NCBI GenBank assembly: GCA_964423665.1
Contig: CAYRFX010000019.1
Span: 1 to 33,193 of the forward strand
DNA: 33,193 bases
Reading direction: 5' to 3'
DNA from: HGM04593 sp964423665
Lineage (GTDB): Bacteria > Bacteroidota > Bacteroidia > Bacteroidales > Bacteroidaceae
Positions 16,571 to 24,459 of this stretch are shown here, piece by piece (positions within the stretch are counted from its first letter, which is position 1; the number at the start of each line of letters is the position of its first letter). The notes below the pieces were generated by a model that was not told the DNA's origin, ran no database searches, and worked only from the letters and a program-made list of their open reading frames with translations. Made by a program: the position numbers and the translations under genes.

Positions 16571-17524
16571 TTATGCACAGCATATCAAATATGCAGTGTA
16601 TGCAACATAGGCAACAACGAGCAACACACCCTCCCAACGGGTAATAACACTCTTCCCACCAAAACGTGTTACCGCATAGATGAGCAGCGACGAACCAATG
16701 AGCACATAGTAATCGATATAGCTGAAGCCTTCAAGTGAAATAGGTGTAATTGTGGCACAACAGCCCAAAATGAAGAATATATTAAGAATGTTGCTGCCAA
16801 GCACATTACCGAGAGCAATACCCACATTTCCTTTGCGGGCTGCATTAACAGACACTGCAAGCTCGGGCAAAGAGCTTCCTGCCGACACAATTGTAATACC
16901 GATGACAGCCTCGGAAAGACCAAGCACACGGGCAAGAGCTGTTGCTCCCTCCACAAATATATTGCCGCCAAAAATCAATGCAGCAAGACCACCTGCGATA
17001 AACAGCAGAATCTTGCCCACGCCCATAGGTTGGTGTTGCTCCTCTGTTGCATCGTCGTTGGTTATGGTGAAGGTGTAACGCAGGAAGACAGCAAGGAAAC
17101 AGAGCAACAACAAACCACCGTAACGTGTGATATATTCACCCTCGGCACCGCCCATAAGCATGCTGCCCGATACAAGGGTGAGTGCTACCGCTGCAAGCAA
17201 GTTGAATGGAATCTCACGCGACTGCATTTTAGGGCTGAATGTTATGGGAGCAATAATAGCTGCCACACCCAAAATAAACAAGCCATTGAAGATGTTACTG
17301 CCGATAATATTTCCAAGCGCAATTCCCGAAATTCCCCTCACGGCAGAACCTAAACTGATAACAAATTCGGGCAACGAAGTACCCATGGCAACAATAGTGA
17401 GACCAATCATGAGCTCACTCATGTTAAAACGGCGTGCCAAGGCTGAGGCTCCCTTTGTGAGCCAATCGGCACCAAGAATAACAAGCACCAAGCCTGCTAT
17501 TAATTCAACTGCAGATAATATCAT
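16571..17524 (-). CDS. Calcium/sodium antiporter (CaCA family, YrbG-like)
   Basis: An integral membrane exchanger of 317 residues with ten hydrophobic segments. The two inverted alpha repeats are clear: MGTSLPEFVISLGSA with ALGNIIGSNIFN in the first half, and AGSSLPELAVSVNAA with ALGNVLGSNILN in the second. Both repeats keep the ion-binding Glu. The start was set to the ATG at 17524, because the predicted transcription start (about 17543) lies inside the longer reading frame that begins at 17575. It is a single gene with its own promoter, exporting Ca2+ or another cation in exchange for Na+ or H+; bacterial members often have no proven substrate. Confidence 0.95.
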   Translation of the reverse strand: MILSAVELIAGLVLVILGADWLTKGASALARRFNMSELMIGLTIVAMGTSLPEFVISLGSAVRGISGIALGNIIGSNIFNGLFILGVAAIIAPITFSPKMQSREIPFNLLAAVALTLVSGSMLMGGAEGEYITRYGGLLLLCFLAVFLRYTFTITNDDATEEQHQPMGVGKILLFIAGGLAALIFGGNIFVEGATALARVLGLSEAVIGITIVSAGSSLPELAVSVNAARKGNVGIALGNVLGSNILNIFFILGCCATITPISLEGFSYIDYYVLIGSSLLIYAVTRFGGKSVITRWEGVLLVVAYVAYTAYLICCA

Positions 17525-17548
17525 ATTTATAATTTTTGTTTTCGCGTG

Positions 17549-17580
17549 CGAAGGTAGTAAAAAAAGATATAACACGCAAA
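17549..17580 (-). promoter_or_regulatory. Promoter of the antiporter gene
   Basis: On the minus strand TTTG (17580-17577), exactly 20 nt, then TACCTTCG (17556-17549), one mismatch from TAnnTTTG. It supports the downstream start codon at 17524. Confidence 0.6.
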
Positions 17581-17625
17581 CGATTGAGTGCTAGGACGAA
17601 AGAGATTCCTTATTGTAGAATAATT

Positions 17626-18132
17626 CTACACAAAACTCTTCAATTTTATATATTCTTGTTCAAAATTAGGAGTGAGCACCCCTTGCCCGACAGCAGCCTC
17701 AATCTCGGACAGCGACCAGAAACGCCCGCTCTCAAGCTCATCGCTGGGGCACACTGCGCCATCATACACTGTGCTGAATACATAAACGAGTTCCTTCTCG
17801 CGCTCGCTTTCAAAAACATATTTAAGTAAAAAACGTGGTTCAAAACCCACTATGCCGAGCTCCTCACGCGCCTCGCGGCATAATGCAGCAGAAACCTCCT
17901 CGCCATAATCAATGTGCCCTCCCACGGCTGTATCCCACTTGCCCGGCTGAATATCTTTCCACAATGGGCGCTGCTGCAAATAGAGCTCACCGCGCTCGTT
18001 GAACAGATGAAGATGCACAACGGGGTGCAACAATTTGCTGCCATTATGACACTCGCCTCGTGTAGCACTCCCCACTACCTCCCCGGTTTCATCTACTATT
18101 GGAAAAATCTCGGCACTGTTATCTTGTTTCAT
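17626..18132 (-). CDS. NUDIX hydrolase
   Basis: A 168-residue soluble hydrolase of nucleoside-diphosphate-linked compounds. The Nudix box is complete at residues 72-94: G72, E78, then R86-E87-A88-R89-E90-E91-L92-G93-I94. The N-terminal part (HPVVHLHLFNERGELYLQQR) resembles the isopentenyl-diphosphate isomerase-like or YfcD subgroup, so the substrate may be a prenyl or nucleotide diphosphate. The ATG at 18132 was chosen; the frame extends to 18213, but that would overlap the oxidoreductase gene. It lies 38 nt after that gene on the same strand and is probably cotranscribed with it. Confidence 0.92.
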   Translation of the reverse strand: MKQDNSAEIFPIVDETGEVVGSATRGECHNGSKLLHPVVHLHLFNERGELYLQQRPLWKDIQPGKWDTAVGGHIDYGEEVSAALCREAREELGIVGFEPRFLLKYVFESEREKELVYVFSTVYDGAVCPSDELESGRFWSLSEIEAAVGQGVLTPNFEQEYIKLKSFV

Positions 18133-18170
18133 TTTATTGAATTTGAAAATGTTACAACCGCAGCAAAGGG

Positions 18171-19736
18171 CTATTTTTCCTCGTGATAATCGCTCTCGCT
18201 GTTCACCTCCCACAGAGCACTCTTGGGCGCGCCTTTGCAGATGCTATCAACCGCGGCAAATGCCGTGAGCATGGAGTGGTCCATATTATTGTATCGGTGT
18301 TGCCCGTTGCGCCCTATACAATAGAGATTTTCAATGCCATCGAGGAACTCGCGCACCACGGGAAGGCTGTAATAACTGCCATAATATGCGGGATAAGCTT
18401 TTTTCATCTTCACCACATGAGAACGCAGCACAGCATCGGCATCTATAATATCAATCTTTTCGAGCTCGCCGACTGCCATTTTCACAAACTCTTCTTCGCC
18501 CATCTGCCACAAGACATCACCTTCGTTACAGAAATATTCGAGCCCCAAAAAGATTGTATTCTCATAATCAGCAACCATGTATGGCGACCAGTTGTTGAAC
18601 ACCTGCAAACGCCCCACCTTCACATCGCGCTCCTGAATGTATATCCATGTGTCGGGTACACGGGATGCATATGTGCGCAGCTTGGTGCGATTCTTTATTT
18701 TCATTTTATCGACCAACAGCCCCACGGTGATAAAATCCCGGTAAGGGAGCGTTTCTGCCACCTGTGCCACACGAGGCGGAATATCTATCCCGCGCAATGC
18801 AGCCACAAGGTCTTTTAACGGCATCGATGAGAGCAAATAATCGCAATCACGGGATTCCGGAGAACCATCAGCGGTACGATATACAACCGATACCACCCTG
18901 CAGTTTTCTACATTTACCCGCTCCACCCGGCTCTCTTTCAACAAAACTCCACCCATCTGCTGCATATCGGCAGCCACATATTCCCACAGTTGCCCGGGAC
19001 CATACTTTGGATAGTAGAATTCTTCTATCAGCGAGGTTTCCACCTTCTTTTGTGCTACGTCTTTGCTGCGGAAAGGACGCATCAACGCATCTTTTATCAC
19101 AGCCGACACCGAGAGCCCCTTTACACGCTGGCTACCCCAATCGGCACCCAGGCGGGAGGGGTGTACGCCCCATACTTTTTCAGTGTAACCTTCGAAGAAA
19201 AGATTATAGAGAGGACGACCGAAACGATTTATATAGAAATTCTCCAAAGAGGTTTCGGGCAAGCGGTGTATCTTTGCTGCAATATAACCACATGCAGCTT
19301 TCACTGTGCGCCACAGCCCCAATTTTGCGAGGGTTGCAATGCTCAGCGATATTGGGTAGGGGAAGAATTTGCGCAAGAAAAATATGCGGGAGACTCTGCG
19401 ACGGCGCAGCATCACTCTGTCGCTTGTCTGTGGTGAAGGCTGGCTGCCGCTATCGCATGCGCCCAACAACAGTTCATCGAGTGAAGGAGAGGACTGCATA
19501 GGCATCATTTTGCACCACCACTCCATTACCTTCTCGTTTTTTGAGAAAAAACGATGCCCGCCTATGTCCATGCGGTTACCCGAGAAGTTCACTGTTTGCG
19601 ATATGCCGCCCACAGTATCACTCTCTTCCACTACCACAGGAAGAACAGGGCTGCTTTTGAGCAGTTCGTATGCCGCCGTGAGACCGGCAGGACCGGCTCC
19701 CACAACCACAGCTGTCTTATTCTTTTTTCCTTCCAT
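18171..19736 (-). CDS. FAD-dependent oxidoreductase (UDP-galactopyranose mutase/amine oxidase-like)
   Basis: A 521-residue flavoprotein. The Rossmann dinucleotide motif VVGAGPAGLTAAYEL is at residues 11-25, followed by the FAD-contacting GGISQTV and GGHRFFSK segments, and near the C-terminus the GRNGQHRYNNMDHSM motif that closes the flavin site. It belongs to the broad NAD(P)/FAD-dependent group that includes UDP-galactopyranose mutase and protoporphyrinogen oxidase-like proteins; members often sit with glycan synthesis genes. The actual substrate cannot be told. The NUDIX gene follows after 38 nt. An Arg-rich stretch (about residues 105-125) is an insertion that I would not expect in the mutases. 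Confidence 0.88.
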   Translation of the reverse strand: MEGKKNKTAVVVGAGPAGLTAAYELLKSSPVLPVVVEESDTVGGISQTVNFSGNRMDIGGHRFFSKNEKVMEWWCKMMPMQSSPSLDELLLGACDSGSQPSPQTSDRVMLRRRRVSRIFFLRKFFPYPISLSIATLAKLGLWRTVKAACGYIAAKIHRLPETSLENFYINRFGRPLYNLFFEGYTEKVWGVHPSRLGADWGSQRVKGLSVSAVIKDALMRPFRSKDVAQKKVETSLIEEFYYPKYGPGQLWEYVAADMQQMGGVLLKESRVERVNVENCRVVSVVYRTADGSPESRDCDYLLSSMPLKDLVAALRGIDIPPRVAQVAETLPYRDFITVGLLVDKMKIKNRTKLRTYASRVPDTWIYIQERDVKVGRLQVFNNWSPYMVADYENTIFLGLEYFCNEGDVLWQMGEEEFVKMAVGELEKIDIIDADAVLRSHVVKMKKAYPAYYGSYYSLPVVREFLDGIENLYCIGRNGQHRYNNMDHSMLTAFAAVDSICKGAPKSALWEVNSESDYHEEK

Positions 19737-19772
19737 TTTTCCTTTAATCTTAGCTGCTTATGCAATAATTTT

Positions 19773-19780
19773 CAAATGTA
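19773..19780 (-). promoter_or_regulatory. Candidate -7 element of the oxidoreductase gene
   Basis: TACATTTG on the minus strand fits TAnnTTTG and lies 36 nt before the start codon. The -33 position has no good match. Confidence 0.42.
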
Positions 19781-19841
19781 CTTTTTTTTATCGAAACAAT
19801 ATTGTTAATTTCTGTTAATTATACATCTTTTTATAAAATAG

Positions 19842-19882
19842 AAATATGAGGTCAAAAGTATTTTTGTTCCGACCTCATATTT
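19842..19882. repeat. Hairpin with a core shared with 33147-33167
   Basis: AAATATGAGGTC (19842-19853) pairs perfectly with GACCTCATATTT (19871-19882). The 17-nt loop contains CAAAA and TTTTG, which can form an inner stem. A T-run follows on the plus strand, so it may terminate transcription. The core at 19850-19870 matches 33147-33167 at 19 of 21 positions. Confidence 0.7.
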
Positions 19883-19928
19883 TTTTTATTATCTACGCCA
19901 TGAAAGCGTGGAGCGTATAAAAAAGCAA

Positions 19929-19960
19929 GAGGGTAACCTTTTTTACCTTGGGTTACCCTC
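19929..19960 (-). terminator. Terminator after the small-protein gene
   Basis: GAGGGTAACC (19929-19938) pairs with GGTTACCCTC (19951-19960). On the minus strand the stem is followed by TTGCTTTTTT, a typical Rho-independent ending about 25 nt after the stop codon of the small gene. Confidence 0.78.
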
Positions 19961-19982
19961 CTTTACATAACGCAGAATACAA

Positions 19983-20162
19983 TCAGTTAAGTACAAAATC
20001 GCAAATAATTCCGCTATTGCTCCTGCAAACCCTGAAGTTGCGTGCAAAGTTTCTTATAAAATCCAACGAAGCAACAGAGGGCGAGGGTATTTTTTCACCC
20101 TGTAAGGCTCTTGAAATAACAGTATTCTGCAAATTAAAATCGTGAGTAGAATTTTTATCCAT
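19983..20162 (-). CDS. Small Bacteroidales protein downstream of the sigma factor
   Basis: A 59-residue reading frame beginning with ATG at 20162; a TTG two codons upstream is also possible. It has a polar N-terminal half, then LDFIRNFARNFRV (33-45) and the C-terminal end FVLN. I know similar short Bacteroides proteins with a 'FARxY/F' segment and a final LN, but cannot name a family. It lacks a signal peptide or membrane segment and ends 25 nt before a good terminator, which supports a real gene. It lies 123 nt after the sigma factor stop on the same strand, with a hairpin between. Function unknown. Confidence 0.5.
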   Translation of the reverse strand: MDKNSTHDFNLQNTVISRALQGEKIPSPSVASLDFIRNFARNFRVCRSNSGIICDFVLN

Positions 20163-20217
20163 AGGCAAAGTTTTTTCTCATTCTGTTATTATAACGCACA
20201 AACAGAGCATATAGTAT

Positions 20218-20249
20218 CTCAGCCGCAACATTTTTTTGCTGCGGCTGAG
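20218..20249 (-). terminator. Hairpin between the sigma factor gene and the small gene
   Basis: CTCAGCCGCA (20218-20227) is the exact complement of TGCGGCTGAG (20240-20249), with a 12-nt loop. Neither side has a T-run, so it is more likely an mRNA-stabilising or partly terminating structure than a full terminator. Confidence 0.55.
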
Positions 20250-20285
20250 AGGTTGTATAAAAAAAGTTTATGATTAGTTGCTTCT

Positions 20286-20879
20286 TTATTCGAGCACAAG
20301 GCTGATATTCTTTTCAGCCGCTATGCGACGCATATTAAGAATGGCGTAACGCATACGCCCGAGTGCGGTATTTATACTCACGCCGGTAATATCGGAGATT
20401 TCTTTGAAAGAGAGTTGTTGGTAGTAACGCATATACACCACCTCGCGCTGGCAGTCGGGCAGCTCGTTCACAAGAGCGCGCACATCACGCAATACCTGCT
20501 CATTCACAATCTTATTCTCTATTGTGCCCTCGGAGAGTGAGGCATTATTCAGCAAATCGACCTCGGTTTCATCATTTGACACAAGATTTTCATTGCGTTC
20601 CTGGCGAAACTGGTCTATAACAAGATTGTGCGCTATGCGGGTTATCCATGCACCAAACTTGCCGTCGGGCTGATAGCGTCCCTCCTGCAATTTGATGATA
20701 GCTTTCACAAAGGTCTCCTGGAAGATATCCTCGGCAACCTCTTTACTGCGTACTATAAAATATATGTAGTAATATAACCTGTCCTTGTGACGATTCAGCA
20801 AAATATCGAATGCCAAACTATTGCCCCCAATATACAGAGACACCAACATATCGTCGGTCATCTGTTTCATTTTCTCCAT
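20286..20879 (-). CDS. ECF-type RNA polymerase sigma factor
   Basis: A 197-residue sigma-70 family protein of the extracytoplasmic-function type. Region 2 covers about 20-95 (DRLYYYIYFIVRSKEVAEDIFQETF split by the usual helix turns, then FGAWITRIAHNLVIDQFR), and region 4 covers 133-185 (ELPDCQREVVYMRYYQQL, FKEISDITGVSINTALGRM). No FecR-like anti-sigma gene and no SusC/D pair follow, so it is not one of the polysaccharide- or TonB-linked sigma factors. It is a solitary regulator, with only the small gene at 19983-20162 downstream. Its promoter lies at 20958-20989. Confidence 0.95.
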   Translation of the reverse strand: MEKMKQMTDDMLVSLYIGGNSLAFDILLNRHKDRLYYYIYFIVRSKEVAEDIFQETFVKAIIKLQEGRYQPDGKFGAWITRIAHNLVIDQFRQERNENLVSNDETEVDLLNNASLSEGTIENKIVNEQVLRDVRALVNELPDCQREVVYMRYYQQLSFKEISDITGVSINTALGRMRYAILNMRRIAAEKNISLVLE

Positions 20880-20957
20880 TATTATCTATTTTGTTGTTTG
20901 GAGTAAATTTGGTCTATAGGCAATTGGTTTTAGGTTATTTATAATGAATTAACGATG

Positions 20958-20989
20958 CAAAGTAAACCATTTTAAGCATAAAATCCAAA
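20958..20989 (-). promoter_or_regulatory. Promoter of the sigma factor gene
   Basis: On the minus strand TTTG (20989-20986), 20 nt, then TTACTTTG (20965-20958), one mismatch from consensus. The -33 element lies in the left arm of the fmt terminator hairpin, so terminator and promoter overlap. The leader is about 75 nt. Confidence 0.52.
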
Positions 20990-21016
20990 CATTTGAAAAA
21001 AAAATGTTTGGATTTT
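20980..21016 (-). terminator. Terminator of the LysE-to-fmt operon
   Basis: A 15-bp perfect stem, AAAATCCAAACATTT (20980-20994) with AAATGTTTGGATTTT (21002-21016), lies 80 nt after the fmt stop codon. Confidence 0.75.
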
Positions 21017-21096
21017 AACAATATCAAGCGCTTATTTGCGTTATGTAAATTATTTAATGCGCTAGGATTTCACATTAAGCATGCCTTGCTGCAGCA

Positions 21097-22086
21097 TCAC
21101 TTATTAACACTATAGCCCTGCATGGAGAAACCGCGCAAGAGGTCGCCGATGGGCATACGTTTTTTACCCGGAATCTGCACAGACAACAACGAGATATAGC
21201 CATCTTTCACGGCAACCTTTGCATAACTCTTACCATCGGTGAGCAAGGTGCCCGGCTCCTTATCATGAGAAGCCATCTCCTTTGCAACCTCATATACCTT
21301 TATTGAAAGAGGAGCGCCTGTGGCATCACTCAGTTCGAACCACGCTGCTGGATAGGGCGACATTCCACGCACAAAATCGTATATTCCCGAGCAGCTTTTT
21401 TCCCAATCTATGCGGCATGTGTCGCGGAATATTTTGGGAGCGGGGCGCAGATCGCTCTCCTGCACAAACATCTCTTGCTGGGGCTGCGCTGTTGCAGTGC
21501 CGTTTACTATCGCCTGCACTGTGCGCAACACTGTTTCACCACCCTGTAACATGAGCTTGTCGTGCAGCGTGCCGGCGGTGTCGCACTCCTCTATTGCCAC
21601 TTTGTCGCGGAAAATAACATCACCGGTGTCTATCTCGTGTTTAAGGAAGAATGTGGTTACACCCGTCTCTTTGTTGCCGTTTATGATAGCCCAGTTAATG
21701 GGTGCCGCACCACGATATTGTGGCAGAAGCGAAGCATGCAGATTGAATGTGCCCAGACGAGGCATCTTCCACACACTCTCGGGCAACATGCGGAAAGCTA
21801 CCACAATTTGCAGGTCGGCATGCCAAGAGGCAAGGGCTGTGAGAAACTCCTCGCTTTTAAGAGACTCGGGCTGCAACACGGGCAGCCCCTCCTGCACTGC
21901 ATACTGCTTCACCGGGCTCATAAGCAACTGATTACCACGCTTGCTTATCACCTTATCGGGCATTGTTACAACGCCCACCACCTCGTAACCGCAATTCTCG
22001 CAGGCACGCTGCTGTTCCAAAAGGCGTTTGAGAGGCTCCACCGCAAAGTCGGGTGTTCCCAAATATACTATTCTTAATTTTTCCAT
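21097..22086 (-). CDS. fmt: Methionyl-tRNA formyltransferase
   Basis: A 329-residue cytoplasmic enzyme that formylates initiator Met-tRNA with 10-formyl-tetrahydrofolate. The N-terminal domain begins RIVYLGTPDFAV; the catalytic site is visible as NLHASLLPQYRGAAPI followed by the Asp of EIDTGDVI. The C-terminal OB-like domain covers about 215-329. It is the last gene of a six-gene minus-strand operon, starting 1 nt after the chloride channel stop codon. Complete and of normal length. Confidence 0.97.
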   Translation of the reverse strand: MEKLRIVYLGTPDFAVEPLKRLLEQQRACENCGYEVVGVVTMPDKVISKRGNQLLMSPVKQYAVQEGLPVLQPESLKSEEFLTALASWHADLQIVVAFRMLPESVWKMPRLGTFNLHASLLPQYRGAAPINWAIINGNKETGVTTFFLKHEIDTGDVIFRDKVAIEECDTAGTLHDKLMLQGGETVLRTVQAIVNGTATAQPQQEMFVQESDLRPAPKIFRDTCRIDWEKSCSGIYDFVRGMSPYPAAWFELSDATGAPLSIKVYEVAKEMASHDKEPGTLLTDGKSYAKVAVKDGYISLLSVQIPGKKRMPIGDLLRGFSMQGYSVNK

Positions 22087-22087
22087 A

Positions 22088-23878
22088 TTAATCCGAAGTA
22101 AATTCCAACAATGTTTTTCTGTATGCGGTAAATATTGCCGATTTTGATATAAAGCCTATATATTCACCGCTGATACCCTCAACAGGGAGGTTCCAAGCAT
22201 TTGTCTCTTCGAACTTACGCATAACAGCCTCCATAGGCTCTTCGATGCTCAAACGCACAGGTGCCTCTCGCATAAGTGTAGCCACCGTGTAACGGTGATA
22301 GAGCTCCTGGCGGAACATTATATGGCGCACATCGTCGAGGAAAAGAATTCCCACAAGATGGTCGCTTGCATCTACCACCGGAAAGATGTTACGTTTGGTC
22401 TTTGCCACCACTGCTGTGAGCGCTCCCAAATCCATATCGGGCGTGAGGCGCATGAAATTCTTTTCAATAACATCTTCGACTTTCAAAATAGTTAGCACAG
22501 CCTGGTCCTTATGATGAGTGATGAGCTCGCCACGTTGTGCAAGACGCACGGCATATATATTATTCTTATCCACTATTTTCACCGTGAGATATGAGCAGAC
22601 CGACACAATCATCAACGGCAGGAAAAGAGCATAACCACCGGTGAGCTCCGCAATAAGAAAAACACCTGTGAGAGGTGCATGAAAGACGCCCGACATGAGT
22701 GCAGCCATTCCAAAAAGGGCAAAGTTGCGGTCTGACACATATACGCCCCAGCCTGTGAGATTGCACAAGCCTGCAAAGAGATAACCCGACAAACAGCCCA
22801 AAAAGAGGCTGGGTGCAAAGATTCCACCACAACCGCCACCGCAGTTTGTTACCGTGGAGGCAAAAGCCTTAAATAATATTATAAGAAATATGTAAAGGAA
22901 AAGAAATCTTGCATGCCCATAGAATAGCGAATTGTTGAGAATTTCATCGGCCGAAGAGCTGTTTATAAGTTGGTGAATGAGCTCGTAACCCTCGCCATAG
23001 AGTGGCGGGAAAAGGAAAATGAGAACACTGAGCACACTGCCGCCTATCGCAAGGCGCACATACGGGTTTGTGAAACGCTTGAAGAAACGCTCTATACCAG
23101 TTGTCACCTTTGTAAAATAGAGCGACACAAGCCCGCACACGATACCAAGAAGAATAACATATGGCACACGCGCAAGGTCAAAGGTATCCTCCAAATGAAA
23201 CTCAAACATTGCATCGGTGCCCATCATCAGATAGGATAGCGTGGCAGCCGTTACGCTCGATATGAGCAGAGGCAGGAGTGATGACATTGTGAGGTCGAGC
23301 ATCAGCACCTCGAGGGTGAACACAAGACCCGCTATCGGAGCCTTGAAAATACCCGACACCGCACCCGCAGCACCACAGCCTATGAGCAGCATCATCACCT
23401 TCTTCTCCATCTTAAAGAAAGAGCCAAGGTTGGAACCTATGGCAGAGCCTGTCATCACAATGGGCGACTCGGCACCCACCGAACCGCCAAATCCGATAGT
23501 GATGGCACTTGCAAGCAGGGACGACCATGTATTGTGCCTGCGTATCTTGCCCTGACGGCAGGAAATTGCATAGAGCACCTTTGTTACACCATGGCTTATA
23601 TCGTCGCGCACCACCTTGCGTATCAACAGCCCGGTGATGAAGATACCAATAACGGGATAAACCAGATAGAGCCAGTTGAAGGTATCTTTGTCGAAACCAC
23701 CTGTGAGCAGATGTTGAATGAGGTGTATAAGATGCTTGAGCAGATAAGCGGCAAGGGCAGAGAGAATACCTACCACAAAACTCAGAATCAGAATAAACTG
23801 GTTCTGGGAGATATGCTTCTCGCGCCACTCGATAAAGCGGTCGAGCATGCTTTTCTTATTTTCTGTCTGCGTGTTCAT
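22088..23878 (-). CDS. ClC-type chloride channel/antiporter with CBS domains
   Basis: A 596-residue membrane protein. The ClC core covers about 25-440 with the motif GSVGAESP (132-139), whose Glu137 matches the gating glutamate, and GGGCGGIFAPSLFLG, the GxFxP motif. The usual GSGIP segment is replaced by SHGVT (95-99), so anion choice may differ from chloride. A pair of CBS domains (about 455-590) probably senses adenine nucleotides. Its start codon overlaps the tsaC stop by 4 nt (ATGA), and fmt follows after 1 nt, so translation is coupled. Confidence 0.95.
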   Translation of the reverse strand: MNTQTENKKSMLDRFIEWREKHISQNQFILILSFVVGILSALAAYLLKHLIHLIQHLLTGGFDKDTFNWLYLVYPVIGIFITGLLIRKVVRDDISHGVTKVLYAISCRQGKIRRHNTWSSLLASAITIGFGGSVGAESPIVMTGSAIGSNLGSFFKMEKKVMMLLIGCGAAGAVSGIFKAPIAGLVFTLEVLMLDLTMSSLLPLLISSVTAATLSYLMMGTDAMFEFHLEDTFDLARVPYVILLGIVCGLVSLYFTKVTTGIERFFKRFTNPYVRLAIGGSVLSVLIFLFPPLYGEGYELIHQLINSSSADEILNNSLFYGHARFLFLYIFLIILFKAFASTVTNCGGGCGGIFAPSLFLGCLSGYLFAGLCNLTGWGVYVSDRNFALFGMAALMSGVFHAPLTGVFLIAELTGGYALFLPLMIVSVCSYLTVKIVDKNNIYAVRLAQRGELITHHKDQAVLTILKVEDVIEKNFMRLTPDMDLGALTAVVAKTKRNIFPVVDASDHLVGILFLDDVRHIMFRQELYHRYTVATLMREAPVRLSIEEPMEAVMRKFEETNAWNLPVEGISGEYIGFISKSAIFTAYRKTLLEFTSD

Positions 23879-24447
23879 TCTCTTATTATGGCAACCGTGC
23901 CATCTGCTGCAAGTTTTATTATACTCGAGGACTTGGGACGTCCCTTATCGAGATGCTTATAATTTACCACATAATCAACCGCCTCTATAATCTCGGGGCT
24001 TATCTCGCTGTAATTTGCGGGAGTGGGCTCGCCGCTTATGTTTGCCGAGGTGGACACCACCGCCTTCTGGAAACGGTAACACAACTCCTTGGAAAAAAGC
24101 TCCGAGGTCACACGAATGCCCACGCTGCCGTCCTCGGCTATGAGGTTGGGAGCAAGGTTGCGTGCCCCGTCATATATTATTGTCAAAGGCTTATCGGCAA
24201 GCTCCACCAAATCCCATGCCACTGCCGGCACGTTGCCAACATAGCGCGATAGGCGATCGGCACTATCAACGAGCAACAGCAACGCCTTGCTATCGGCACG
24301 GCGCTTTATCTCATACACGCGTCTCACAGCGTCGGGGTTGGTGGCATCACACCCTATTCCCCATACGGTATCTGTGGGATAGAGAATCACTCCACCCTTG
24401 CGCATTACCTCTACGGCCTTTTTTGCTTCATCGGCTATTGTACCCAT
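23875..24447 (-). CDS. tsaC: L-threonylcarbamoyladenylate synthase (YrdC domain)
   Basis: A 190-residue cytoplasmic enzyme that makes threonylcarbamoyl-AMP from threonine, bicarbonate and ATP, the first step of the t6A37 modification of tRNAs that read ANN codons. It has the single YrdC fold without the extra Sua5 domain. Seen motifs are YPTDTVWGIGCDA (23-35), IKRRADSKAL and STSANISG. It lies 12 nt after prfC and overlaps the ClC gene by 4 nt. The length is standard for the short form. Confidence 0.95.
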   Translation of the reverse strand: MGTIADEAKKAVEVMRKGGVILYPTDTVWGIGCDATNPDAVRRVYEIKRRADSKALLLLVDSADRLSRYVGNVPAVAWDLVELADKPLTIIYDGARNLAPNLIAEDGSVGIRVTSELFSKELCYRFQKAVVSTSANISGEPTPANYSEISPEIIEAVDYVVNYKHLDKGRPKSSSIIKLAADGTVAIIRE

Positions 24448-24459
24448 AGCTTTTGCCTG

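Noticed and set aside
18133..18213. Longer N-terminus for the NUDIX protein
   Set aside because: The extra 27 residues are Cys/Arg-rich, overlap the oxidoreductase gene and do not belong to the Nudix fold.
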